This document shows, one piece after another, positions 55,162 to 64,000 of a DNA stretch of 64,000 bases (its first letter is position 1; every line of letters starts with the position of its first letter). This stretch comes from Leptospiraceae bacterium (lineage in GTDB: Bacteria > Spirochaetota > Leptospiria > Leptospirales > Leptospiraceae): assembly GCA_024233875.1 (NCBI GenBank), contig JACKPB010000004.1, forward strand, positions 310,001-374,000, read 5' to 3'. Position numbers and translations under genes: made by a program. The notes below the pieces were generated by a model, which worked only from the letters and a program-made list of their open reading frames with translations, did not search any database and was not told the origin of the DNA.

Positions 55162-56448
55162 TCATTCAAATGAGTATTCCATTTCAATAAAAAAGGATTT
55201 AATTTCTGTTTTGTAAGAATCTCTATAGTCCAGAAAGTATTTTGAAATCAAATCACTGAAGCTAATACTGTTTTGAAATCTGCCCAAAACAAATGGCAAT
55301 TCGGATGCGTTGCTGTATTTGTAAGTAATGATTTCATTATGAACTCCAAAGTTAAATTGAAGATTTTCCCATTTGTATGACAGACCAAAAATTTTCCGAT
55401 TTCCACTCACTGCGGGTTTCATTGTTCCTGAATCCTGAACATATAAGAAAGTTTCATAGGTTCTGAGTTCGTTGTAAGTTGTTTTGTTTCTCAGTAGAAA
55501 GTTAGATGGCATTTCGAGAAGTGGGATCCAATCTGTCGTAACCATGTCGGCATAAATAGAAAACTGATTGGTAATATGTACTACAGTTTTCAATCCGAAA
55601 TAGCTCTTATAAGCTCTCGTTTCATAGTACTTACTCCCCTGCTGAAGTGGGGGAGTGACAGGAAAAAAAAGATTGTAGTCTTCTTTATAGGTTTCATGAA
55701 ATTGCCGAATTAAAAATTTGGGAGTGAGTGATACAAGATTTCCGGGTAGAAAAAAATCATATCCGAAGCTCCAATCAATGTTTGAAAACTTAGATACTGA
55801 ATTGTGAATTCCTAAAGAATTCTGGGTAAAACTATTGTAATTGTATTTTGTAGAGAAACCGAATGCAGTCGGGGAAATATTGTTTCCTCTCGATTCCACA
55901 CCCAATTCAAAAGATCCGATACCGGAAGGAATGTAATAGTGCAATCCGATCGGCAAAAATAGATAGTTTCGATTTTTTCTCTCTCCATTTTGAGAAATCC
56001 TATTGATACGAAAACCTGAGAATAAATTGTCCGTAGAATTTAGATTTTCAAAATTGGAACTGAAATGACCCATCGGTCCACCCCAGATTCCCAAATTAAG
56101 TTTGAGTCCTGATTTTCTTGGAGTATTGCTTTCTTTGGTTTGATCTTCAGAATTGTCTTCCCCGACTTTCTCTTCTTTTACCTTTTTCTTTTTGGGAGCA
56201 GAATCTTTTAAGATCTGTTTTATTTCTGAATCTTCGAGATCTTTGTAATAGATTTTTAGTATTTCCGTTTTTTTTATGATTATCCTGGAATTTCCATCAT
56301 CCAGAAATGTTACACTGTTCTCATCCTGATTGATGACTTTCCCTTTATAAGATTTCTGAGATTTTAAAATGATTGTATCCGCAAAGATTGGAGAAAAAAG
56401 TAAGAAATATAGAATAAGGTGAATCCCGATCGGATTTTTGATTTTCAT
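55162..56448 (-). CDS. Putative outer-membrane beta-barrel protein
   Basis: A 428-residue protein from ATG 56448, chosen because it begins a signal peptide (IHLILYFLLFSPIFA); the frame is open 62 codons further without that feature. Residues ~22-75 form a small beta module (YKGKVINQDENSVTFLDDG) of the kind seen at the start of several leptospiral surface proteins. Next is a Lys/Glu-rich linker (~85-125). The rest is an aromatic beta-strand-rich region ending EMEYSFE, consistent with a barrel. Function unknown. Confidence 0.65.
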   Translation of the reverse strand: MKIKNPIGIHLILYFLLFSPIFADTIILKSQKSYKGKVINQDENSVTFLDDGNSRIIIKKTEILKIYYKDLEDSEIKQILKDSAPKKKKVKEEKVGEDNSEDQTKESNTPRKSGLKLNLGIWGGPMGHFSSNFENLNSTDNLFSGFRINRISQNGERKNRNYLFLPIGLHYYIPSGIGSFELGVESRGNNISPTAFGFSTKYNYNSFTQNSLGIHNSVSKFSNIDWSFGYDFFLPGNLVSLTPKFLIRQFHETYKEDYNLFFPVTPPLQQGSKYYETRAYKSYFGLKTVVHITNQFSIYADMVTTDWIPLLEMPSNFLLRNKTTYNELRTYETFLYVQDSGTMKPAVSGNRKIFGLSYKWENLQFNFGVHNEIITYKYSNASELPFVLGRFQNSISFSDLISKYFLDYRDSYKTEIKSFFIEMEYSFE

Positions 56449-56931
56449 AGGTGTACCATATTGCTCCGGAGTAAAAAGATGAGTGAATTCCATTTTTTTA
56501 AAAATTAAGCTTCCCTGAAAGCAATTATTTTTAAAATCTTTGGAGAGAATGGACGGAATGTGGATGAGATAAAAACAGTTCGGAGAAAATTGCATTTTAA
56601 TTATAAATTCACAATATGCAATTTTTTCTTCCAAACATTTTATTTGATTTATATAAAATCATATTTTACTAATGGATCAATAAAAATAGGGGTTTGTTGA
56701 CGATGAGTCCCCAATTTGCCGAAAGGCTTCCTTTCCTTATCCGCACCTTTCTCACGAAATGCATAAGGTGAGTCATAAATTTATTTATAAATTGAGTGGG
56801 CTTACACAAAAAAAATGTAATGACTAGTAAATTTCTAAGTGAGAGTATCAAAAAGGATTGCCAAGCCTGATTGCAGTTCATAATACTAATCATGGGTCAA
56901 TTGAGTCAAATCGGGAGAATCAAATTCAATC
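56449..56931. other. Divergent intergenic region
   Basis: 483 AT-rich bases between the divergent outer-membrane protein and the giant kinase gene. TATAAA near 56651 could be a -10 box for the kinase gene. GGGAG at 56913-56917 is 14 bases before its ATG, further than usual. A 74-codon minus-strand frame here has no supporting signal. I see no RNA gene. Confidence 0.5.
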
Positions 56932-59900
56932 ATGATAACTGATATTCTTTTGGGTGAAAAAATAAGCTCCGGTTCCATGACAAGTATTTTTCGAGCTACT
57001 TTAAATGAAAAACATATCCTCTTAAAAATCCTCAATTCAGAATTTCCGGACAATACCGATGTTATCAAACTGAAAAATGAATTCAATATTATAAAATCAA
57101 TCAACTCCGATTATGTGATAAAAGTATTTGATTTTTCTAAGTTGAACAATCGTTTCTTTTTCTCGATGGAAGACTTCGGAGGTGAAAATCTGGATTCTTT
57201 CTTTAAGCTTCATTCACCCGATCAACAAAGCATTCTCAAAATCTTTATTCAAATCACATCAGCTCTTCAGGTGATTCATGATGCTCAAATCATCCACAAA
57301 GATATCAACCCTTTCAATATCATTTACAATCCCAATCTGGATCAAATCAAGATCATTGATTTTGGAATTTCAACAAGAATAACTAATGAATTTATAGATT
57401 TTAAAAACCTTTCTAAAATAGAAGGAACGGCCCATTATATTTCTCCGGAACAAACGGGTCGAATCAACCGAAAGATTGATAGGAGAACGGATCTGTATTC
57501 ACTCGGAATCTGTTTCTACAAATTACTTACCGGAGAACTTCCATTTGATAGTTCCGATTTCCTGGAAATCATATACAAACACATTACAGCCAGTCCTATT
57601 CCACCGATTTCCATAAAATCAGATATCCCCTTAGAGCTTTCGAATATCATTATGAAGCTTATCGCAAAAAACCCTGAAGAGAGGTATTTTTCTGCAATCG
57701 GATTGAAATTGGATCTTGAGTCCTGCTTGGGAGCAATACAATCCGGACAAAAACTGATCGGTTTTGTCCCCGGAAAAAAAGACCGTATCTCGGGCTTTTA
57801 TTCTAAATCAAAGCTTTATGGTAGGGAAAGAGAAATAGGTCAGATACTCAAATCATACAATGAATCTCTCGGTGGAGATTTCATTCCTGTTTTCCTTTCG
57901 GGTTATTCCGGGGTCGGGAAGACCTCACTTGTGAACAATCTCTTCAAAGATATCACAGAAAATAAGGGAATTTTTATCTCAGGAAAGTTTGATCAATACA
58001 AAAAAAATATCCCATTCTATGCAATCAGTCAGGCTTTCAACAGTCTTTGTGATTACATTCTATCGAGTTCTCCCGAGGAAATTGAATCCTGGAAAGTAAA
58101 AATCTTGGATTCCCTGGGGAATCGGGCAAAGGTCCTGACCGATGTGATACCAAATTTAGAAATGATAATCGGAATCCAACCTGAAGTATCCATTCTGAAT
58201 CCTATAGAAACTCAAAATCGTTTCATCGAGGTCTTCAGGATATTCTGGACACATTTTTTAAAATCTCAGGAACCTATAACTATTTTCATTGATGATCTAC
58301 AATGGGCTGATTTCGCCTCACTAATGTTTATCAGAAATATCTTTTTTGGCTGCAGGGATGGGAATTTCTTTTTTATCGGAGCATATAGGGACAATGAAGT
58401 CGGTGAGGATCACAGGCTCAATTCAATCCTTGAGGAATCGAGGAGGGAAGGGGTCAGACTCAAAGAAATACAGATTCGAAGTCTCCAGATAGATGACGTC
58501 AAAATTTGGATATCCGATATGTTAGATTTATCAGGAGAACTTCTCAATGAATTGAGTTTTTTTGTTTTCCAGAAAACTAACGGAAATCCGTTTTTCACTA
58601 TAGAACTTCTGGAGTCTCTTTATAAAAATAATATAATTTACTATAACGAGAGTAACGACTGGGAAATCGACATGGATCGATTGAACAGGGAGTCGATTTC
58701 GAACAACGTAGTCCAGTTGGTAATGAAAAAAATTGAAAAACTTTCTGAAGAATCGATTGAGATCATCAAATTTGCATCCTGCCTCGGAAATGTTTTTGAA
58801 TACAGGTTTATTAGAGGAATAAACAAAATTTCCGATGAACTCTTGAATAATAGTCTAATTGAACTCATCCATGCCGGATTCATAATCTCCAATAAAAGTA
58901 ATTTTTATGTGAAAAATGAATCGGAGAATGTCAAATTCAAATTTTCACATGACAAAATTCAACAGGCAGCTTATGATTTGATAGGTGGAAATGAGGCAAT
59001 ACATTTACACCTAAAGATAGCTAAAAAATTATCCGGTTTTTCGGATAAGGAGGATCTTTCTTTTATTATCTCCGACCACTACAATCGTGCTGTAGATCTT
59101 ATTAAGGACAAAGATGAATTGTTGACAGTAATCAAGTTGAATTTTGCCAATGCGGAAAAAACCAAAAAAGCAGCAGCATATGATAGCTCTATGGTGTATT
59201 TGGATTCGGCTTTCAAATTGATCGATAACAAAGGTTTGGATTCATATCTTTGGGAAAATATTTTTTATTTTACTTTCTCCTTATATATTTTTAGAGGAGA
59301 GGTGCTTTATTTAAATGGTAAGTTTGAAAGTTCTGAAAAAATCATTTTAAAAGCGATCCAAATGGCAAATGATCCACTTCTAAAAGCAAAAGCCTATCAG
59401 ATCTTGATCACTCAGAATACTTTGCGGGCTGATTATGAAAATGCTATCGATTGTGGTCGAACGGCACTTAAATTATTGAATATCGAATTACCTGTAGAAA
59501 ATTATGAAGAGTTTCAAAATAGAGAAATCGAAACTATTCTTTCCAAAGTAAATCTTGATTCTATAAAGAATTTAGCCCATAGGGAGCTCATAACTTCTCC
59601 TTATATAAAAATGATCATCAATCTACTCATCACAATGGGTCCCGCATGTTATCGATATCACTACAAACTCTGGGGAGTCATTGTTTCAAAAGTAGTTCTC
59701 TTGACGATTGAACATGGTTTGATTGAAGAGATCTCTTATGCCTACCCGGCCTTTGCCGGTCTCCTGGGATATCTAAAAAATGATTATGAAATCGCAAGGG
59801 AATTTGGATTTGTTGCCGAACAAATTATGAATGAAAAATTCAACTCTCCTTCTTATATGAGTGTTTACTATTTGATGAAAGGAAGTTCTTTCAATCATTG

Positions 59901-62538
59901 GGTTTCTAAATTAGAAGATTCGTCTAAGGATTATCAAAATGCATATTCAGTTGGTATAGATTCAGGAAACTTACAGTATGCCGCTTATGCATTCGGTCAC
60001 AATATGTACTGTCTATTTTTCCGGGGAATGAATCTTGAAAACATTTATAGAAAAATAAAATCTTACCTGGAGTTTTCCAGAATTAGGAAAAATCAATGGG
60101 CAATCGATCTTCTGGATGGCGGTATGATTGTAATTGCCGGTTTGAATCCTGAGATCATGGGAAATGAAATTCTTCCGGACAATGAAGCTTATCTGGAAAG
60201 ATGTGAAAAAAATAAAAACATTCAGGTGATCTGTATTTATCATATCATGAAATCCTATTTGTTTATCTTAAATAATGAATATAGAAAAGCTTATGAATCT
60301 CTTCTGGAAGCCGAAAAAAGATTAATCTCGGTTTCCATCCAGGGTTTATTGCCCTCGGTTGAATTTTTCTTTTTAAAAGGTATATGTATCTATACATATC
60401 TCCGGAACAATATTGAATCCGGATTTCCCAATCCTGAAATAGAACTTGAATCTATATTAGATAAATTTAAACTATGGATGAATCATTCTCCTGAAAATTT
60501 CAAAGGAAAATATTACTTTCTCCGGGCATTGAAAAATCATTTAGATCAGAATTATTTTGAATCCATAAATGATTTTGATATTTCTATTGAGGAATTTACC
60601 CTAAGGGGAAATCTAAAAATGTCCGGATTGGCAAGGGAATACTGCGGGAATTTTTATAATGCGATTCACAAATTGAAGTTTTCAAAAATTTTCTTCAATG
60701 AAGCATATTACTATTATAAATTATATGAAGCGAAATCTGTGCGCGGTAGGATGAAAGAAGAATATTCAAATATTCTCATAGAAAATTTTTCCGAACAGCA
60801 GACTCAAATTTTTAATTCTGACACACTCACCAATTTAGCATCCACGACCTATGATGTAATGAGTATTCTTAAAGTATCACATGTAATCTCCGAAGAAAAA
60901 GATCTTTACCAGTTATTGAATAAGATATTAAAGATTCTTTTAGAAAATTCCGGAGCGACAAAAGGATCAATCCTATTAAAAAAAGAAAATGAATTTCTTT
61001 TGGAAGCAGAAGGGGGTATAGAAGATATAGAGTTTTCAATTTTGAAATCCATTCCCATACGCGGCCGGGTTCCCGAATCTATATTTTATTATGTTTTAAA
61101 ATCCTATAAATCTCTTGTTTTGAGCAATAAAATTCATGACAATGTATTTTTTAAGGATCCATATTTTCAACAAAAGAAAATTCAATCCATTCTCTGCACG
61201 CCAATCATTCGAAATGGTGAACTCATAGGTATTGTTTACTTAGAAAATGATAAATTAACCGATGTCTTCAGTGATGATCGAATCAATATGATTACAGTCC
61301 TATCGGGCCAGATTGCTATTTCCATAGAAAATGCAATGTACATAAAAGAAATCAATCTCGCCAGAAAACTGGCAGAAGAATCCAATCTTGTCAAATCAAA
61401 CTTTCTGGCGAATGTAAGTCATGAGATTCGCACCCCAATGAATGGTATCATTGGTATGAAGAATCTTTTAGAAGAGACAAGTCTGACATCGGATCAAAAA
61501 GAGTATCTTCAGAGTATTAGTATTTGTGCGGATAGTTTATTGGTAATCATTAATGATATCTTAGATTTATCTAAAATTGAATCCGGAAAGGTTGAATTCG
61601 AAAAAATCCCTTTTCATCTCCTTACTTCGATTGAGGAAACGATAAAGATAGTTCATCAAAGAACCTTAGAGAAAAATTTGGAATTCAATTATCACTACAA
61701 CTTAAAATTGAATCCCTTTGTTGTGGGGGACATAGTCAGGATTCGTCAGGTTGTCCTGAATTTATTAAGCAATGCTATTAAATTCACTCATTTTGGCAGG
61801 ATTGATTTCGGGTTGGATTTCAAGAGTCTGGAAGACAATCAAATTCAATTGATATTTTCCGTTAAAGATACAGGAATTGGGATTACTGAAAGTCAGCTTG
61901 CAAAAATCTTCAATCCTTTTACCCAGGCTGACACTTCTATTACAAGAAAGTATGGGGGGACGGGATTAGGATTGACGATATCCAAGAAATTAGCCGAACT
62001 TATGGGGGGCGATCTTACTGTTCAATCAAAGGTGGGACAGGGGAGCGTTTTTACCTTCACTACGAATGTGAGTACCTGTGTTTCTGACGATTTGATGGAA
62101 GAAATTCCTCCCGAAAGCCTGATTCGAACCAAAGAATCACAAAAAAGAGAGATTCAGATTCTTCTCGTCGAAGACAACCTGATCAATCAAAAAGTGGCTT
62201 CAAAACTTTTATTTAAAATGGGATACCCCGTAAGAGATATAGCCAATAATGGAATTGAAGCAGTTACTATGACCCGTAAAACTGATTATGATCTGATTTT
62301 TATGGACATCCAAATGCCTGAATTGGATGGAATTGAAGCTACTAAAATAATAAGAAGAGAAAAACCAAATTCCAAATTCCCAATCATCATAGCTCTCACA
62401 GCTAATGCTATGTCAGGAGATAAGGAGAAGTACTTAGAGTGTGGAATGAATGACTACATCAGCAAACCTATCAATCAAAAAGAATTAGATCAAAAATTGA
62501 AACACTGGATAGGATATCCGGAGAACAGTCATGAGTAG
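56932..62538 (+). CDS. Giant Ser/Thr kinase - ATPase - GAF - hybrid histidine kinase
   Basis: An 1868-residue cytoplasmic signalling protein. Domain order: a Hanks-type kinase (~5-270; Lys32, catalytic Asp124 in HKDINPFN, metal-binding Asp143 in DFGIS); an AAA/NTPase domain (~290-650; Walker [11 protein letters not shown] at ~324); a helical, TPR-like region (~700-1290); a GAF domain (~1325-1465); HisKA with His1497 ([12 protein letters not shown]); a histidine-kinase ATPase domain ([19 protein letters not shown]); and a receiver with Asp1792 ([11 protein letters not shown]). The kinase Gly loop is degenerate ([12 protein letters not shown]) but the catalytic residues are intact. Such fusions are large sensory switches in spirochetes and other bacteria. 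No membrane segment is present. The output partner is unknown. Confidence 0.92.
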   Translation: MITDILLGEKISSGSMTSIFRATLNEKHILLKILNSEFPDNTDVIKLKNEFNIIKSINSDYVIKVFDFSKLNNRFFFSMEDFGGENLDSFFKLHSPDQQSILKIFIQITSALQVIHDAQIIHKDINPFNIIYNPNLDQIKIIDFGISTRITNEFIDFKNLSKIEGTAHYISPEQTGRINRKIDRRTDLYSLGICFYKLLTGELPFDSSDFLEIIYKHITASPIPPISIKSDIPLELSNIIMKLIAKNPEERYFSAIGLKLDLESCLGAIQSGQKLIGFVPGKKDRISGFYSKSKLYGREREIGQILKSYNESLGGDFIPVFLSGYSGVGKTSLVNNLFKDITENKGIFISGKFDQYKKNIPFYAISQAFNSLCDYILSSSPEEIESWKVKILDSLGNRAKVLTDVIPNLEMIIGIQPEVSILNPIETQNRFIEVFRIFWTHFLKSQEPITIFIDDLQWADFASLMFIRNIFFGCRDGNFFFIGAYRDNEVGEDHRLNSILEESRREGVRLKEIQIRSLQIDDVKIWISDMLDLSGELLNELSFFVFQKTNGNPFFTIELLESLYKNNIIYYNESNDWEIDMDRLNRESISNNVVQLVMKKIEKLSEESIEIIKFASCLGNVFEYRFIRGINKISDELLNNSLIELIHAGFIISNKSNFYVKNESENVKFKFSHDKIQQAAYDLIGGNEAIHLHLKIAKKLSGFSDKEDLSFIISDHYNRAVDLIKDKDELLTVIKLNFANAEKTKKAAAYDSSMVYLDSAFKLIDNKGLDSYLWENIFYFTFSLYIFRGEVLYLNGKFESSEKIILKAIQMANDPLLKAKAYQILITQNTLRADYENAIDCGRTALKLLNIELPVENYEEFQNREIETILSKVNLDSIKNLAHRELITSPYIKMIINLLITMGPACYRYHYKLWGVIVSKVVLLTIEHGLIEEISYAYPAFAGLLGYLKNDYEIAREFGFVAEQIMNEKFNSPSYMSVYYLMKGSSFNHWVSKLEDSSKDYQNAYSVGIDSGNLQYAAYAFGHNMYCLFFRGMNLENIYRKIKSYLEFSRIRKNQWAIDLLDGGMIVIAGLNPEIMGNEILPDNEAYLERCEKNKNIQVICIYHIMKSYLFILNNEYRKAYESLLEAEKRLISVSIQGLLPSVEFFFLKGICIYTYLRNNIESGFPNPEIELESILDKFKLWMNHSPENFKGKYYFLRALKNHLDQNYFESINDFDISIEEFTLRGNLKMSGLAREYCGNFYNAIHKLKFSKIFFNEAYYYYKLYEAKSVRGRMKEEYSNILIENFSEQQTQIFNSDTLTNLASTTYDVMSILKVSHVISEEKDLYQLLNKILKILLENSGATKGSILLKKENEFLLEAEGGIEDIEFSILKSIPIRGRVPESIFYYVLKSYKSLVLSNKIHDNVFFKDPYFQQKKIQSILCTPIIRNGELIGIVYLENDKLTDVFSDDRINMITVLSGQIAISIENAMYIKEINLARKLAEESNLVKSNFLANVSHEIRTPMNGIIGMKNLLEETSLTSDQKEYLQSISICADSLLVIINDILDLSKIESGKVEFEKIPFHLLTSIEETIKIVHQRTLEKNLEFNYHYNLKLNPFVVGDIVRIRQVVLNLLSNAIKFTHFGRIDFGLDFKSLEDNQIQLIFSVKDTGIGITESQLAKIFNPFTQADTSITRKYGGTGLGLTISKKLAELMGGDLTVQSKVGQGSVFTFTTNVSTCVSDDLMEEIPPESLIRTKESQKREIQILLVEDNLINQKVASKLLFKMGYPVRDIANNGIEAVTMTRKTDYDLIFMDIQMPELDGIEATKIIRREKPNSKFPIIIALTANAMSGDKEKYLECGMNDYISKPINQKELDQKLKHWIGYPENSHE

Positions 62539-62740
62539 AGGTGAAAAATAAAATTCTTGTTTTAACCGATCGGGAAAAAATCATAGGAAAACGAATTTTT
62601 ATCTAAACTATCTAGAAAAATCCAAATTTTAGAATTAGAAGAATTTTCATTATTTTCGTCTAATTAAAAAACATTTGCTAGAGCGATATTGTTTGTCTAT
62701 GTGACATATATCGATTTAGTAGCAACTTGGGAGAAAATGG

Positions 62741-63493
62741 ATGACAGAATCCCTTTCGACAGCCGAAATAGACAAACTTCTGGATGGTGTTCCCGAAGAA
62801 GATCAATTCTTCAATCTCGAAGAATTTACTACCTATCTAACTTCAAGAAATACCAAAGATCCAAATACTTACGGAAAATTCGAAAAGAACATAAGCATAC
62901 TAAAGTTTTTTGATGATCCTAAGGGAGAGAGCATTCTGAGTGATATCAGAGAGATCAATTCTAAAGAAAATATGGGGAATATCAAAATTCCGGGAACCGA
63001 AATCGAGTTATTGAATTATTCCTACTGTCCGAAATGCAGGACCATTCATTCCTATCAGGATTTACTTTCTTATTATTCAAACCCTATCCCGAATCCCGGT
63101 TTCAGAAACAAACTGGAGCAGTTTCGAAAAGACACTACCGTAGCATGCAAAAACTGCAAATCTTTTTTCATTCCTGCAATTGTAATTGTCGATGGCACTC
63201 CTAAAAATGAAGCTCAATTCCTCTGTAGAATTCAAACAGTAGAAGAAGTCGAAAGCTTTTTTGATCAAATGGGAAGCAAAGTTCTCTCCAAGAATCCGGC
63301 CAATAAGATCTCAAAGGACAATTGGAGTGCTATCAGAAATGATGTGGATATTACCAAACTGAAAGAAAAACCAACTCTAATCGTAAATATGATGCAATAC
63401 ACTCCCGTCAGTCTCCTTGACAACTTCATAGAAGGGAAAAATCTTTCCAATGATGATTTCCTATTCGGTCATGTAGTCCGACTGACAACTTAG
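62741..63493 (+). CDS. Zinc-ribbon protein with FliM-like N-terminal peptide
   Basis: A 250-residue cytoplasmic protein. GGGAG lies eight bases before ATG 62741. It opens with TESLSTAEIDKLLDGV, close to the N-terminal LSQxEIDxLL segment by which the flagellar switch protein FliM binds phospho-CheY. The rest does not resemble FliM: a region with YCPKC (~95-98) and ACKNC (~134-137) forms a likely zinc ribbon, and the remainder is unfamiliar. It may be a CheY-binding or flagella-linked regulator; that is inference from a short motif. A terminator follows. Confidence 0.65.
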   Translation: MTESLSTAEIDKLLDGVPEEDQFFNLEEFTTYLTSRNTKDPNTYGKFEKNISILKFFDDPKGESILSDIREINSKENMGNIKIPGTEIELLNYSYCPKCRTIHSYQDLLSYYSNPIPNPGFRNKLEQFRKDTTVACKNCKSFFIPAIVIVDGTPKNEAQFLCRIQTVEEVESFFDQMGSKVLSKNPANKISKDNWSAIRNDVDITKLKEKPTLIVNMMQYTPVSLLDNFIEGKNLSNDDFLFGHVVRLTT

Positions 63494-63514
63494 TTCCCTA
63501 TCCACCAGCACATG

Positions 63515-63544
63515 ATTTTTCTGAGAAGAAATTCTCAGAAAAAT
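63515..63544 (+). terminator. Intrinsic terminator after the zinc-ribbon protein gene
   Basis: ATTTTTCTGAGAA - GAAA - TTCTCAGAAAAAT forms a perfect 13-bp stem 21 bases past the stop codon, followed by TATCTTTCCC. The A/T arms could let it work in both directions. Confidence 0.8.
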
Positions 63545-63880
63545 TATCTTTCCCTCAAAAATTTTATCATTTAATACTTGAATAAAATCTACTCTAAAAA
63601 ATATTGGTTCTCAGGTGTATTTCAGGTACTCATCTCCTTTGGGAGCAGAAGCGAACGCTTCTTAGGGTTCTGAACGGATTTCGATCAAATAGTAGCATTG
63701 GCAATGGCTGAAAAGGTCAAATACTGATCTTTTGCGAGAGTCTATCTCACGGAAGGAAAGTTTGCAAGAGCAAGCATCCGGTTTCAGCGGCATCCGGTCG
63801 TGTATGCAATCGAATCTGCATTTGTGAATTTCCGGACTAAATTCACCTATATTGTACTATTTAACGAGGAGTTAATGTAA
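63545..63880 (+). promoter_or_regulatory. Long leader of tuf with repeats
   Basis: About 335 gene-free bases precede tuf, so it probably has a structured leader or strong promoters. Visible elements: a direct repeat GCATCCGGT at 63774-63782 and 63790-63798 (16-base period), and a perfect inverted repeat GTGAATTT-CCGGACT-AAATTCAC at 63824-63846, shortly before the ribosome-binding site GAGGAG (63866-63871). I find no clear -35/-10 pair and no tRNA. Confidence 0.55.
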
Positions 63881-64000
63881 ATGGCTAAAGAAAAATTTGA
63901 TAGAAGTAAACCGCACTTAAATGTGGGAACAATTGGTCACGTGGATCATGGTAAAACGACTCTCACCGCAGCTATTACCTCTACTCTAGCTAAGAGACTG
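63881..64000 (+). CDS. tuf: Elongation factor Tu, 3' end beyond the window
   Basis: Forty codons of EF-Tu, the GTPase that carries aminoacyl-tRNA to the ribosome. The start [20 protein letters not shown] and the G1 loop [10 protein letters not shown] are diagnostic. GAGGAG lies ~9 bases upstream. The gene runs off the window; in related bacteria ribosomal protein genes often follow, which cannot be checked here. Confidence 0.97.
   Translation, partial: MAKEKFDRSKPHLNVGTIGHVDHGKTTLTAAITSTLAKRL

Overview
The window looks like chromosomal DNA from a member of the Leptospiraceae, most likely Leptospira. The DNA is AT-rich by eye. It encodes a double-membrane envelope with LPS machinery (an LptD-type assembly protein, a Wzm/Wzt O-antigen exporter and a polyprenyl-phosphate sugar transferase). 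Among spirochetes, LPS is a leptospiral trait. Many lipoproteins, TTG/GTG starts, large hybrid histidine kinases and a FliM-like N-terminal peptide also fit. The assignment is inference; no marker gene was compared against a database. I see no phage, insertion sequence, CRISPR array, tRNA or rRNA gene.

Layout. 1-9.8 kb (+): the end of a membrane-anchored SpoIIE-type phosphatase, lptD, a sugar-phosphate transferase, gatC-gatA-hisF in overlapping array, and a sodium:solute symporter. 9.8-17.8 kb: mostly minus strand, with a FecR lipoprotein plus trxB, a chemoreceptor (+), a YgjP-type metallopeptidase, and a tightly overlapped TPR lipoprotein-SGNH-MBOAT set that looks like a polysaccharide O-acylation unit. 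17.8-26.6 kb: a Xer recombinase, a LolD/FtsX-type ABC exporter, two unknown proteins, a TPR protein, and ccmABC starting head-to-head with it. 26.6-33.7 kb (-): hisE, acyl-CoA dehydrogenase, a DedA protein with an ATP-grasp-like tail, folD, cysS, rlmB and a Cys-rich secreted protein. 33.7-42.9 kb: thioredoxin-TPR protein, Wzt/Wzm, UbiD, two membrane enzymes, AMP nucleosidase, and a UbiA-type prenyltransferase split by a frameshift in a nine-T run.

43-64 kb is the accessory-looking part. It carries two hybrid histidine kinases, a rhomboid protease directly behind a perfect CIRCE operator, and a minus-strand metal-handling cluster: a Cys/His-rich exported protein, MbnP, MbnH, a lipoprotein, an outer-membrane protein and a small ORF. 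A strong intrinsic terminator lies between mbnP and mbnH, and a pair of related ~100-nt repeats brackets the cluster. Beyond it are an outer-membrane protein, an 1868-residue Ser/Thr kinase-ATPase-GAF-histidine kinase-receiver protein, a zinc-ribbon protein with a FliM-like N-terminus, and the start of tuf.

The strongest points for a second look are the T9 frameshift in the UbiA gene, the CIRCE-controlled rhomboid, the terminator-interrupted MbnP/MbnH cluster with flanking repeats, and the FliM-like zinc-ribbon protein.
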